Below are positions 1-7,113 of a DNA stretch of 10,054 bases, one piece after another. Made by a program: the position numbers and the translations under genes. Numbering within the stretch: the stretch's first letter is position 1; every line of letters starts with the position of its first letter. Under the pieces are notes generated by a model. It was not told the DNA's origin. It did not search any database and was given only the letters and a program-made list of their open reading frames with translations. Origin of the DNA: Clostridia bacterium (GTDB taxonomy: Bacteria > Bacillota > Clostridia > Oscillospirales > Acutalibacteraceae); the NCBI GenBank assembly GCA_017631745.1, contig JAGBSR010000109.1:1-10054 (forward strand), given 5' to 3'.

Positions 1-2
1 AA

Positions 3-416
3 AAGACCAACATCAGCTTTCCTTTTGAAATTAACGAGGGTACTGAGTTGTTGAAAATCACTTTCAGCTATTCTCCGAAAATCCTTGAGGACGATGAAAG
101 AGCAAATATGCTCATTGAAAATAACATAAAAAAAGACGCTGGTGATTTCGCCCATGAATATACCAATTGGGATGAATATAAGCCTCTTAAAAATCTTATC
201 ACCGTATCTCTTGATGACCCTGATACCTACCGTGGCTGTGCCCACCGCCAGGATAAGGAGCAGATACATATTATCAGAGAAGACTTTTCTTCAAGAGGTT
301 TTCATAAGGGCAAGATACAAAAGGGTCAGTGGAAGGTTGTGCTCAATCTTCACGGCATAGTCACAGAGAGTGTCGATTGCAGACTTCAGGTGGAAGCAGG
401 TGACTTTTATGAATAA
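3..416 (+). CDS. CehA/McbA-type N-terminal accessory domain protein (5' end missing)
   Basis: The frame is open from the first bases of the window, so the gene begins upstream; 137 residues and the stop are visible. A TTG at 48 could be read as a start, but the translation before it (ISFPFEINEGTEL) continues the same beta-strand pattern, so I treat the gene as 5'-truncated by the window edge. The visible part contains FSYSP, a DDPDTYRGCAHR segment, SRGFHKG and a WKVVLNLHGIV strand. From memory this resembles the beta-sandwich domain that precedes the PHP domain in CehA/McbA-family metallohydrolases. No catalytic residues are expected in it. The stop overlaps the start of the next gene by 8 bases, and that gene encodes exactly the PHP domain that would normally follow, so the two products probably act together or were once one protein. 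The domain assignment is by recognition only. Confidence 0.6.
   Translation, partial: KTNISFPFEINEGTELLKITFSYSPKILEDDERANMLIENNIKKDAGDFAHEYTNWDEYKPLKNLITVSLDDPDTYRGCAHRQDKEQIHIIREDFSSRGFHKGKIQKGQWKVVLNLHGIVTESVDCRLQVEAGDFYE
388..402 (+). promoter_or_regulatory. Ribosome binding site region deciding the ATG 409 start
   Basis: AGGTGG at 388-393 and AGGTG at 398-402 lie within the 3' end of the preceding coding region. The second is 6 bases before ATG 409. They support independent initiation of the PHP gene there rather than at the upstream in-frame GTG at 370. Confidence 0.5.
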
Positions 417-1371
417 GAAATGGTATGCCTGCGAGCTTCACTGTCACACACTTCATTCCGACGGACAGTTCAGCGTGAAAGAGCTTATTGACACTGCCGT
501 TGAAAGACACCTTGACGGCATTCAGCTCACAGACCACAACACAACCTCAGGTCACGATGAAGTTGTTGATTCGCCTATACCTGTGCTCAAAAGCATAGAG
601 TGGACTACATATTTCGGCCATATGCATGCTATGAACTGCAGTCATTATGTTGACTGGCGAGATGCGGTGCCCGACAATATCGATGAGAAGATGCTTGAGG
701 TTCACGAGGGTAACGGCCTTGTCGGCGTGTGCCATCCCTTTCAGCTTGGCACTCCCATCTGCACAGGCGGCCGTTGGGACTACAATGTAAAAGACTGGTC
801 ACTTGTAAATTATATGGAAATATGGTCTGAGGGCTGTCCCTTTATGAACACCCCAAACAGACGCACTCTCGGCTTCTGGCAGAGTCTGCTCGATGAGGGC
901 TTCAGAATTACTCCCACCTTCGGCAGAGACTGGCACAGAGCCACAAGAGATGTCTATCACAGTGCCTGCACATATCTTCTTTGTGACGGCGAGCTGACAG
1001 ATATGAAAATGAAAGATGCCGTTAAAAACGGCAGAAGTGTTATCTCAATGGGCCCTTTGTTTTATTTCACAGTCGGTGATAAAACAATGGGCGACGAGGT
1101 TTCGGCAGGGGAGCAGACCTTAGAATTTACTCTCAGCTTTGAGCGTATGGAAAAAATGGGAGTGCCTGAAAAGGTTGTGCCCGAAATTATCAAAGTTATT
1201 TCAAAGGGCGGCAAGGAGCTTGCAAGCATAGAGCCCTCTTGCCTGCGTACAGAAATAAAGCTCACAGAAAACACATGGTTTAACGCTCAGCTTTGGGGCA
1301 GAATTGACGAAAAAGAAAACTGCCTTATTGCTATGACTGCACCTATGTATGTGAAAGGAGAAACAATATGA
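409..1371 (+). CDS. PHP-domain metallohydrolase, CehA/McbA-like
   Basis: This encodes a 320-residue protein of the polymerase-and-histidinol-phosphatase (PHP) superfamily, which hydrolyses phosphate or other esters at a polynuclear metal site. Ligand motifs are visible in the usual order: HCH at 11-13 followed by SDG, TDHN at 41-44, E64, HMH at 71-73, CHPF around H109, and GRDWH with D164 and H166 near 162-166. The C-terminal third looks like a beta-rich appendage. I chose ATG 409 because an AGGTG lies 6 bases upstream and the conserved WYACELHCHT begins right after it; a GTG at 370 in the same frame would add 13 residues that fall inside the preceding gene. The stop overlaps the next start as ATGA. 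The substrate is unknown. Cytoplasmic location is likely, as no signal peptide is visible. Confidence 0.85.
   Translation: MNKKWYACELHCHTLHSDGQFSVKELIDTAVERHLDGIQLTDHNTTSGHDEVVDSPIPVLKSIEWTTYFGHMHAMNCSHYVDWRDAVPDNIDEKMLEVHEGNGLVGVCHPFQLGTPICTGGRWDYNVKDWSLVNYMEIWSEGCPFMNTPNRRTLGFWQSLLDEGFRITPTFGRDWHRATRDVYHSACTYLLCDGELTDMKMKDAVKNGRSVISMGPLFYFTVGDKTMGDEVSAGEQTLEFTLSFERMEKMGVPEKVVPEIIKVISKGGKELASIEPSCLRTEIKLTENTWFNAQLWGRIDEKENCLIAMTAPMYVKGETI
1354..1360 (+). promoter_or_regulatory. Strong Shine-Dalgarno for the symporter gene
   Basis: AAAGGAG lies 7 bases before ATG 1368, inside the 3' end of the PHP gene. It allows efficient initiation in addition to coupling through the ATGA overlap. Confidence 0.7.
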
Positions 1372-2831
1372 CAACAGAAACTCAGACAAAAGAAAAACGC
1401 TATGTTGGTGTCAAAGAGACACTCATTTACGGCATAGCAAACGGCGGACAGTGCATCGGCTATAATATGATGACTGCTCAGCGCGCATTCTTCCTTGTAA
1501 GCGTATTCGGTGTGCCCGAAATTGTGGTATCAACTATGCTTACGGTTATGGCGTTCTGGGATGCCTTCAACGACCCTCTTATGGGTGTGGTTGTTGATAA
1601 GACCCGCACACGCTTCGGCAAGCTCAGACCTTATCTTATTTTTGTGCCTATTTTCCTCGGTATCACCACGGTGCTGTTTTTCGGCGGACCTATTTTTGTG
1701 GGTGACAATGCTTCAAGACCCATAAGAATTGTTTATATGTGCATTACATATTTCATCTGGGAATTCTTCTACACTATCGGTGATATTCCCTTCTGGGGTC
1801 TTTCCTCAGCTATTTCACCTAACCCTGCCGACCGTTCAAGAGTTATCAAGTCAGCCCGTCTTATTTCAGGTATTTTCGGCGGTATCCCCGGTATTATCAT
1901 CACAGTTTGTCTTGACCTTTCAAGAAACGGCACAATTCCTCTTTCACTTTCACAGGTGTTCTTTGTGCTGAGTATCATTGCAGGTACCTTCGGTATGTAC
2001 CTTTTCTCACTTGCAGGTACAAAGACAAAGGAAAGAGTTGTTTATGTTAACGACGAGCCCAAGCTCAGCGAGTGCTTTGCTTTTATGTTTAAAAACAAGC
2101 CTCTTTTGCTTATTATGGCTTCAAACCTTATCTCAGTTCTCGGCGGTATCGGCGGTACCTTCAGCGTTTACTACTATTACAATGTTCTCGGTGTAAACAG
2201 CCTCTCAATTATTGCAGGCTTACCCGGTACTATTACAGGCTGGATAACCTATCCACTTATGACAAAGCTTGAAAAGAGATGGACATCAAGACAGATTGTT
2301 GTAAGAATGGCACTTATGAATGCGGCTGTAACTGCTCTTATATTCTTAATCGGCTGCAGACACTATGACAAGATGGGTGTTGTTGTGCCTCTGTTTATGA
2401 TTCAGGGTGTGTTCGGTGCGATTAACGGCTCAATTCAGGCTGTTATTCCCACTAAGATGATAAGTGAAACCGTTGACTATATGGAATACAAAACAGGCAA
2501 GCGCAACGAGGGTATGGCATTCTCAGTGCTGACCTTTATGGGTAAGCTTACAGGTACTCTTGCAACAGCTCTCGGTACTGCTCTTATTCCCATTGTTGGT
2601 CTTGTAAGAGACAGCGCAAGCGAAATGATGGTAATTTCAGAGTCTTCACCTATCAATACAAAATTCTGGCTGTGGGCTCTTGTTACAATCATTCCTGCAG
2701 TTCTCGGTCTTCTCAATCTTATTCCCTATAAGTTCTACGACCTTGAGGGCGAAAAGCTCGCTATGATTCAGACTGAAGTGCAACGCAGAAGAGAAGAAGC
2801 TTCAGCTAAGATGGTAAAGGAGGAAGTATAA
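1368..2831 (+). CDS. GPH-family (MFS) sugar:cation symporter
   Basis: This 487-residue membrane protein is of typical length for the glycoside-pentoside-hexuronide:cation symporter family (MelB-like). Family signatures are clear: DAFNDP at 65-70 with LMGVVVDKTRTRFGKLRPY following at 71-89, and SETVDYMEYKTGKRNEGM at 366-383 in the C-terminal half. About twelve hydrophobic segments are visible between residues 15 and 455, followed by a charged cytoplasmic tail rich in E, R and K. Such proteins import sugars, glycosides or uronides with Na+ or H+. The start overlaps the preceding stop as ATGA and is preceded by AAAGGAG at 1354-1360, spaced 7 bases. Its place between metallohydrolase genes suggests it brings in their substrate. 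That is inference, and the specificity cannot be read. Confidence 0.9.
   Translation: MTTETQTKEKRYVGVKETLIYGIANGGQCIGYNMMTAQRAFFLVSVFGVPEIVVSTMLTVMAFWDAFNDPLMGVVVDKTRTRFGKLRPYLIFVPIFLGITTVLFFGGPIFVGDNASRPIRIVYMCITYFIWEFFYTIGDIPFWGLSSAISPNPADRSRVIKSARLISGIFGGIPGIIITVCLDLSRNGTIPLSLSQVFFVLSIIAGTFGMYLFSLAGTKTKERVVYVNDEPKLSECFAFMFKNKPLLLIMASNLISVLGGIGGTFSVYYYYNVLGVNSLSIIAGLPGTITGWITYPLMTKLEKRWTSRQIVVRMALMNAAVTALIFLIGCRHYDKMGVVVPLFMIQGVFGAINGSIQAVIPTKMISETVDYMEYKTGKRNEGMAFSVLTFMGKLTGTLATALGTALIPIVGLVRDSASEMMVISESSPINTKFWLWALVTIIPAVLGLLNLIPYKFYDLEGEKLAMIQTEVQRRREEASAKMVKEEV
2816..2824 (+). promoter_or_regulatory. Strong Shine-Dalgarno for the zinc-ribbon gene
   Basis: AAAGGAGGA lies 6 bases before ATG 2831, at the very end of the symporter coding region. 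It is the best match to the anti-Shine-Dalgarno in this operon and supports this short ORF as a translated gene. Confidence 0.7.
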
Positions 2832-3034
2832 TGGATAAGTGTCCGAAATGCGGTAAAAAACTCACAATACTCAACATAAAGCAGGAATGCCCCGAGTGCG
2901 GCTGTGATATCCTCTATTACAATATGGATAAAAGACTTGAAGAGGATGCAATTCAGGCAGAAAAAGAGTTTGAAGATCTCTATAAATTCCTCGATAAGGT
3001 TACTCCCAAGTTTATCAAAAACAAGAAAAAATGA
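2831..3034 (+). CDS. Small zinc-ribbon protein
   Basis: This 67-residue protein carries two CxxC knuckles, CPKC at residues 4-7 and CPEC at 20-23 with a further Cys at 25, which should bind one zinc ion. The remainder (about residues 30-60) is a charged amphipathic helix rich in E and K that ends in a basic KNKKK tail. ATG 2831 shares one base with the symporter stop (TAATG), and a strong AAAGGAGGA Shine-Dalgarno lies at 2816-2824. Its own stop overlaps the next start as ATGA. The role is unknown; it could be an adaptor or regulatory partner of the flanking phosphoesterase or transporter. From memory, similar ribbons occur at the N-terminus of longer proteins with membrane helices in related bacteria, so this may be a short form. 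That recollection should be treated as weak. Confidence 0.8.
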   Translation: MDKCPKCGKKLTILNIKQECPECGCDILYYNMDKRLEEDAIQAEKEFEDLYKFLDKVTPKFIKNKKK

Positions 3035-4029
3035 AGTTTACAGACGGAAAATTCAAAACTCTGATTTTGTCAGATGTTCACAACCCCGAAAATATGCCCG
3101 TGTGGACAGAGAAATTCATAGCCTATGCTATGAAGACCGAAAAGCCCGACCTTGTTGTGCTTCTCGGCGACAACACCTACGGTCACTATAAGGGTATTAC
3201 TGACGAAAAAAATAAAACAGCTCTTAAAAAGATAGTGTCACTTCTCGGTGACACTTCTTTTGCAGTGGTTTTCGGTAACCACGACCACGAGGGCTTCCCC
3301 GAAATGAGCGAGGCTCAGGCTAAAGAGCTTCTCTTTGATTGGTATAAGGAAAGCGGAAACTGCCTTATGCAGCAAGGGGATTACTCAATCAACCTCAAGG
3401 ACTCAAAAGGTGAAAAGGACATCTTCAGCCTTTACTTCATCGATTCGGGTACCTATGCCGAAGGAAGCGGTTATGCCTATGTAAAAAAAGAACAGCTCGA
3501 TTGGTACAAAGCCGAGTGCGATAAAAACGGCTGTTTGCCCTCATATCTGTTTCAGCATATTATTCTGCCTGAGATTTTTGATCTGATGCACGAAAGCAGA
3601 ATCCCCTTGCCCGGTTATACAAAGGGGCAGGGCGACAGGGGTTGGAAATTTTATAAATTTAAAAAGGGCACTCTTCTTTCGGGTGAAATGAGAGAGGGAC
3701 CTTGTCCGCCTGAGATAAACGGCGGTCAGTTTGATGTGATAAAAGAAAAGGGCAGTACCCTTGCCTGCTTCTTCGGTCACGACCACACCAACGATTTTGT
3801 CTGCGACTGTCAGGGCATAAAGCTTGTGGCGGTACCCTCGCCGTCATATTACACCTACGGCAACAACCGCGGTGTGAGAGTTGTTACCTTGCACGAGGAT
3901 AATCTGACTCATTTTGACAGCAAAGTTATATACATAAACGATGTTGACACTCCTAAGCCCAAAAACAAGCTTGTGGATAAATGGGGTGTGCACAAATATG
4001 AGCGCAAAACAGGGAGAGATGCCGAATGA
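3031..4029 (+). CDS. Calcineurin-like metallophosphoesterase
   Basis: This 332-residue protein of the binuclear calcineurin-like phosphoesterase superfamily shows all motif blocks: SDVH with D15 and H17, LLGDN with D47, FGNHDHE with N83 and H84, H176 in FQHIILPE, and FFGHDH with H250 and H252. These would hold two divalent metals and cleave phosphomonoesters or diesters. The insert between the fourth and fifth blocks (about residues 180-245, containing PGYTKGQGDRG and GPCPPEINGG) resembles the substrate-facing region of purple-acid-phosphatase-like bacterial members. No signal peptide is visible, so it should act in the cytoplasm. The start overlaps the zinc-ribbon stop as ATGA and has no clear Shine-Dalgarno, so translation is probably coupled to the gene before it. 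The next gene again overlaps as ATGA. The exact substrate is unknown. Confidence 0.88.
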   Translation: MKFTDGKFKTLILSDVHNPENMPVWTEKFIAYAMKTEKPDLVVLLGDNTYGHYKGITDEKNKTALKKIVSLLGDTSFAVVFGNHDHEGFPEMSEAQAKELLFDWYKESGNCLMQQGDYSINLKDSKGEKDIFSLYFIDSGTYAEGSGYAYVKKEQLDWYKAECDKNGCLPSYLFQHIILPEIFDLMHESRIPLPGYTKGQGDRGWKFYKFKKGTLLSGEMREGPCPPEINGGQFDVIKEKGSTLACFFGHDHTNDFVCDCQGIKLVAVPSPSYYTYGNNRGVRVVTLHEDNLTHFDSKVIYINDVDTPKPKNKLVDKWGVHKYERKTGRDAE

Positions 4030-4838
4030 AAGCTACAGTGCTTATAGATAATATTGCAAAAGATAAGCTTAAAGGTGAGTGGGGACTTTCTCTTTTTATT
4101 CACCACGGCGACAAAAGAATACTTCTCGATACGGGGGCAAGCGACAGCTTTTCGCACAATGCCGAAAAATTAGGCATACCTCTTAAAAAAGTGGACTATG
4201 GTGTGCTTTCGCACGCTCATTATGACCACGCCGATGGTATGGAGAAATTTTTTGCCCTTAACACAAAGGCGAAGTTTTATCTCAGCTCAAACTGCAAAGA
4301 AAACTGCTATGGCAAAAGATGGATATTTTCAAAATATATCGGTATAAAAAAAGGCGTTCTGGAAAATTACAAAGACAGAATTGAATATGTCAAGGGCGAC
4401 AGAGTGTTATCTGAGGGCATACGCATTATTTCTCACAAGAGCAAGGGTCTCGAGGAAAAAGGCAAAAAAGACGGCCTTTATATAAAAGAAAACCGCAAGA
4501 TACGCCCTGATAATTTTGCTCACGAGCAGAGCCTTGTTATCGACAGCGATATGGGCCTTGTGATTTTTAATTCCTGCTGTCACGGCGGTGCCGATACGGT
4601 TATAACCGAGGTGCAGAAGAGCTTTCCCAATAAAAAGATATACGCTCTCGTAGGCGGTTTTCATCTTTATAAATCCTCCGACGAAGAGGTGAGAGCTCTT
4701 GCTCAGAGAATAAAAAAGCTCGGTATAGAAAAGATTTATACAGGCCATTGCACAGGCAAAAAGGCCTTTGAAATTCTCAAAAGCGAGCTCGGCGAAAAGG
4801 CTGAGCAGCTTTATGCGGGATTGGTGATTGAGGCGTGA
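4026..4838 (+). CDS. MBL-fold metallohydrolase, COG1237-like
   Basis: This 270-residue metallo-beta-lactamase-fold enzyme has LLDTG with D35, the SHAHYDHADG motif (H63, H65, D67, H68), H186 in SCCHGG as the later metal ligand, GGFH at 211-213, and a terminal YTGHCTG with H241. The GGFHL plus TGHCTG pair and the length fit the COG1237 group, often annotated as dihydropterin/ribofuranosylaminobenzene phosphate synthase-like from an archaeal methanopterin enzyme. The actual reaction in bacteria is not settled, so a hydrolase of unknown substrate is the safe call. ATG 4026 overlaps the preceding stop and is preceded by GGAGA at 4014-4018, spaced 7 bases. Its stop overlaps the next start as GTGA. 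It is the third metal-dependent hydrolase fold in this operon. Confidence 0.87.
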   Translation: MKATVLIDNIAKDKLKGEWGLSLFIHHGDKRILLDTGASDSFSHNAEKLGIPLKKVDYGVLSHAHYDHADGMEKFFALNTKAKFYLSSNCKENCYGKRWIFSKYIGIKKGVLENYKDRIEYVKGDRVLSEGIRIISHKSKGLEEKGKKDGLYIKENRKIRPDNFAHEQSLVIDSDMGLVIFNSCCHGGADTVITEVQKSFPNKKIYALVGGFHLYKSSDEEVRALAQRIKKLGIEKIYTGHCTGKKAFEILKSELGEKAEQLYAGLVIEA

Positions 4839-5515
4839 GAAACACTGAAATTACCCAAAAGCTTCTTTCCCTTGCAGATGAAAAATATAAGGACTTTCAG
4901 TCGAAACTTATGCCTACGGTTGATAAAAACAAGGTCATCGGTGTTCGTACTCCCACACTTCGCGCTTTTGCCAAAGAGCTTCATAAGTCGGGAGAGTATG
5001 AGGATTTTCTCAGCGCTTTGCCACATAAATATTACGAAGAGGATAATCTTCACGCTCTGCTTATAGATAGGATAAAGGATTTCGACGAATGCATAAGCGA
5101 AATCGAAAGGCTTCTGCCTTGTATCGACAACTGGGCAACCTGCGATATGTTAAGACCTAAGGCGTTGAAAAAAGAGCCCGAAAGGCTCCTGAGATATATT
5201 GATAAGTGGCTTGCAAGCGATAAGATTTATACTGTCAGATATGCAATAGGCTGCCTTTGCAGCTTTTATCTCGATGAAAATTTCAGCCCCGAGCAGCTCT
5301 CACGCGTAGCTGAGATTGAGAGTGAGGAATACTATATCAATATGATGATAGCCTGGTATTTCGCAACGGCTCTTGCCAAGCAGTATGAGAGCGCTGTGCC
5401 TTATATCGAAGAAAGAAAGTTGCCCGAGTGGGTGCACAGAAAGACCATTCAGAAGTCTGTGGAAAGCTACAGAGTCAGCGATGAAACAAAAGCTTATCTT
5501 CGGTCGTTGAAGTGA
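4835..5515 (+). CDS. AlkD-like DNA alkylation repair protein
   Basis: This 226-residue all-helical HEAT-like protein is of the usual length for the DNA alkylation repair (AlkD) family, whose studied members excise positively charged alkylpurines without base flipping. RTPTLRAFAKEL at 38-49 is a typical early block. W100 and D104 in NWATCD, R135 in TVRYAIG and W174 in MIAWYF reproduce the order and nearly the spacing of the DNA-contacting and catalytic W109, D113, R148 and W187 of Bacillus cereus AlkD as I remember them. The start is GTG 4835, overlapping the preceding stop as GTGA with only a weak Shine-Dalgarno, so translational coupling is likely. It is the last gene before a terminator. 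Its link to the upstream metabolic genes is unclear; it may simply be carried in the operon. Some family members may have lost glycosylase activity. Confidence 0.85.
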   Translation: MRNTEITQKLLSLADEKYKDFQSKLMPTVDKNKVIGVRTPTLRAFAKELHKSGEYEDFLSALPHKYYEEDNLHALLIDRIKDFDECISEIERLLPCIDNWATCDMLRPKALKKEPERLLRYIDKWLASDKIYTVRYAIGCLCSFYLDENFSPEQLSRVAEIESEEYYINMMIAWYFATALAKQYESAVPYIEERKLPEWVHRKTIQKSVESYRVSDETKAYLRSLK

Positions 5516-5531
5516 ATTTAAGTTAAAGAAA

Positions 5532-5577
5532 AAGACCTGCAGGACTTAATTGTCTGCAGGTCTTAAGTTTTGTTTTG
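5532..5577. terminator. Terminator hairpin between convergent genes, probably bidirectional
   Basis: An 11-base perfect stem, AAGACCTGCAG at 5532-5542 against CTGCAGGTCTT at 5554-5564, can extend inward by two pairs with a bulge. TTTTGTTTTG follows on the + strand, and on the - strand the other side reads as a short T-rich run (complement of AAAGAAA). It lies 16 bases after the AlkD-like stop and 5 to 20 bases after the antiporter stop, so it can serve both transcripts. Confidence 0.85.
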
Positions 5578-5582
5578 TTATA

Positions 5583-6857
5583 TCAGTCCTTTGCGGGAGT
5601 CTCTCTGGGCTTGTCGATTTTGGGACTGATTTCACCGGCCTTCATAAGTGACATCTTTGTCATCATAGGACCGAAGAGCTCATAGATAAGCACACCGAAG
5701 AGCACAATGTTACGGATAACTGTACCCTCTGCACCAAGCTCAGCCATAGCTGTGATTGACATGCCGAGTGCCACACCTGCCTGAGGCAGAAGAGTGATAC
5801 CGAGATATTTTTTGATATGTGAGTCGCATTTTGCAAAGCCTGCACTCATATATGCACCGAGGTATTTACCGATTGAACGGCTGATGATATAAACTACACC
5901 GATACCTACAATTGCAAGGTCGCCGAATACCGAGAACTCAAGCTCTGCACCGCTGAGTACAAAGAAGAGAATGAATATAGGAGCAGTCCACTTGTCGGTC
6001 TTTTCCATCATATCCTCTGAGAAGTCGCAGACATTGCAGAAAACTGTGCCGAGCATCATACAAACGAGAAGCGGAGAGAAGCCGACGTGTACTCCGCCGA
6101 TGTTGTATTTAAGCTTTGAGAGAGCAACTGCAAGGAAAATTGCAGTAACAACGAGAGCCTGACGCTTTGTGTTTGAGCGGAAGAACTTTTCGCAGATTGA
6201 AAGCACATAGCCGATGATACCGCCGACGATAAGTGAAACAAAAATTTCAACAAGAGGGTCAACGATAACGGAAATGAGGCTTAATTCGCCGTTGTGAAGT
6301 GTTTTTGCAACACCGAGGGATACTGCGAAAATGATAAGACCCACTGCGTCGTCAAGAGCAACGATAGGAAGAAGAAGTGAGGTGAGCTTACCCTTTGCCT
6401 TATACTGTCTGACAACCATAAGTGTTGCCGCAGGTGCCGTTGCCGAAGCGATAGCACCGAGAACGATTGCAGTTGAAAGGGGGAGCTTTTCGGGACCGAG
6501 GATAAAGTGCAGACCGATTAATACAGCGTCAACGAGTGCTGTGGTGAACACAGCCTGAAAAATGCCGATGACCGTTGCCTGCTTACCTGTTTTCTTAAGC
6601 TGTGATAATCTGAATTCATCACCGATAGCAAAAGCGATAAAGCCGAGGGCCACGTCGTTAATTATGCTCATTGCACTCACTTCTGCAGTTGAAGTGAAGC
6701 CGAGGCCCTTGATGCCTAAAAGACCTAAGCAATAGGGGCCGATGAGTATGCCTGCAACAAGATAACCTGTAACAGCAGGAAGCTTGAGAGGCTTAACAAC
6801 TCGTGACATAAAAAGTCCTGCACTGAGGGCTACCGAGATGACTAAAAGAGTTTCCAT
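5583..6857 (-). CDS. Cation:proton antiporter, CPA2 (Na+/H+ exchanger) family
   Basis: This 424-residue integral membrane protein has about twelve hydrophobic segments and a short hydrophilic tail. Recognisable blocks are KLPAVTGYLVAGILIGP at 25-41, ASATAPAATL at 137-145 and ALDDAVGL at 167-174. The D169-D170 pair matches the double aspartate of electrogenic CPA2/NhaA-type antiporters, so Na+(K+)/H+ exchange is the likely reaction. There is no RCK/TrkA-N domain at the C-terminus, unlike full KefB/KefC proteins, so it is a transmembrane-only member. ATG at 6857 has AAGAAGG (complement of 6867-6873) 9 bases upstream and a consensus promoter further up. It is monocistronic and divergent from a SulP transporter, which suggests a shared task in ion or pH balance. 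The transported ion cannot be decided from sequence alone. Confidence 0.9.
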   Translation of the reverse strand: METLLVISVALSAGLFMSRVVKPLKLPAVTGYLVAGILIGPYCLGLLGIKGLGFTSTAEVSAMSIINDVALGFIAFAIGDEFRLSQLKKTGKQATVIGIFQAVFTTALVDAVLIGLHFILGPEKLPLSTAIVLGAIASATAPAATLMVVRQYKAKGKLTSLLLPIVALDDAVGLIIFAVSLGVAKTLHNGELSLISVIVDPLVEIFVSLIVGGIIGYVLSICEKFFRSNTKRQALVVTAIFLAVALSKLKYNIGGVHVGFSPLLVCMMLGTVFCNVCDFSEDMMEKTDKWTAPIFILFFVLSGAELEFSVFGDLAIVGIGVVYIISRSIGKYLGAYMSAGFAKCDSHIKKYLGITLLPQAGVALGMSITAMAELGAEGTVIRNIVLFGVLIYELFGPMMTKMSLMKAGEISPKIDKPRETPAKD

Positions 6858-6893
6858 GGGATATTACCTTCTTTATTAAATTAATGCGGCTAT

Positions 6894-6922
6894 ATTATAG
6901 TGCTGCGGATAATAAATGTCAA
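6894..6922 (-). promoter_or_regulatory. Consensus sigma-A promoter for the antiporter
   Basis: On the - strand TTGACA (complement of 6917-6922) is followed by exactly 17 bases and TATAAT (complement of 6894-6899), a perfect match to the vegetative consensus at both boxes. Transcription should start near 6886-6888, giving a leader of about 30 bases that includes the Shine-Dalgarno. This predicts strong, housekeeping-type expression unless repressed. Confidence 0.9.
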
Positions 6923-7029
6923 TTATAACTTTTACCAATTAAAGGTGTTTTTTTTACATATTTTTTTAAATTTTACACAATTCCGACAATGTATTTTTCA
7001 AATAAATAAGCAAAACGCAGAAAGATAAA

Positions 7030-7043
7030 AAATCTTAAGATTT
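7030..7043. repeat. Perfect 14-base palindrome upstream of the SulP promoter
   Basis: AAATCTTAAGATTT reads the same on both strands. It ends 3 bases before the -35 box of the SulP promoter and lies about 110 bases upstream of the antiporter -35. The position would suit a dimeric transcription factor, but in such AT-rich DNA it could be chance. Confidence 0.45.
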
Positions 7044-7046
7044 ATA

Positions 7047-7074
7047 TAGACAAAATGAATTTGAAGATTATAAT
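7047..7074 (+). promoter_or_regulatory. Probable sigma-A promoter for the SulP transporter
   Basis: TAGACA at 7047-7052 and TATAAT at 7069-7074 are separated by 16 bases: a perfect -10 box with a one-mismatch -35 box. The start would be near 7081, about 33 bases before ATG 7114. The remaining intergenic DNA between the two divergent promoters is A/T-rich with T-runs and no ORF of note. Confidence 0.75.
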
Positions 7075-7113
7075 ATATATCGTTAAAAAACTATCGAAAG
7101 AAAGTGAAAAGTT

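Noticed and set aside
370..408. In-frame GTG extension of the PHP protein
   Set aside because: The 13 added residues lie within the preceding gene and do not resemble the family; ATG 409 has a suitable ribosome binding site.
402..416. Programmed -1 frameshift joining the first two genes
   Set aside because: The second frame is +1 relative to the first, and the TTTTA stretch does not form a standard -1 slippery heptamer.
4407..4748. 113-residue antisense ORF
   Set aside because: It is opposite the well-supported MBL-fold gene, has no ribosome binding site that I can see, and shows no recognisable motif.
6940..6980. T-rich runs as a terminator in the divergent intergenic region
   Set aside because: There is no stem before the T-runs on either strand; they are part of AT-rich promoter DNA.
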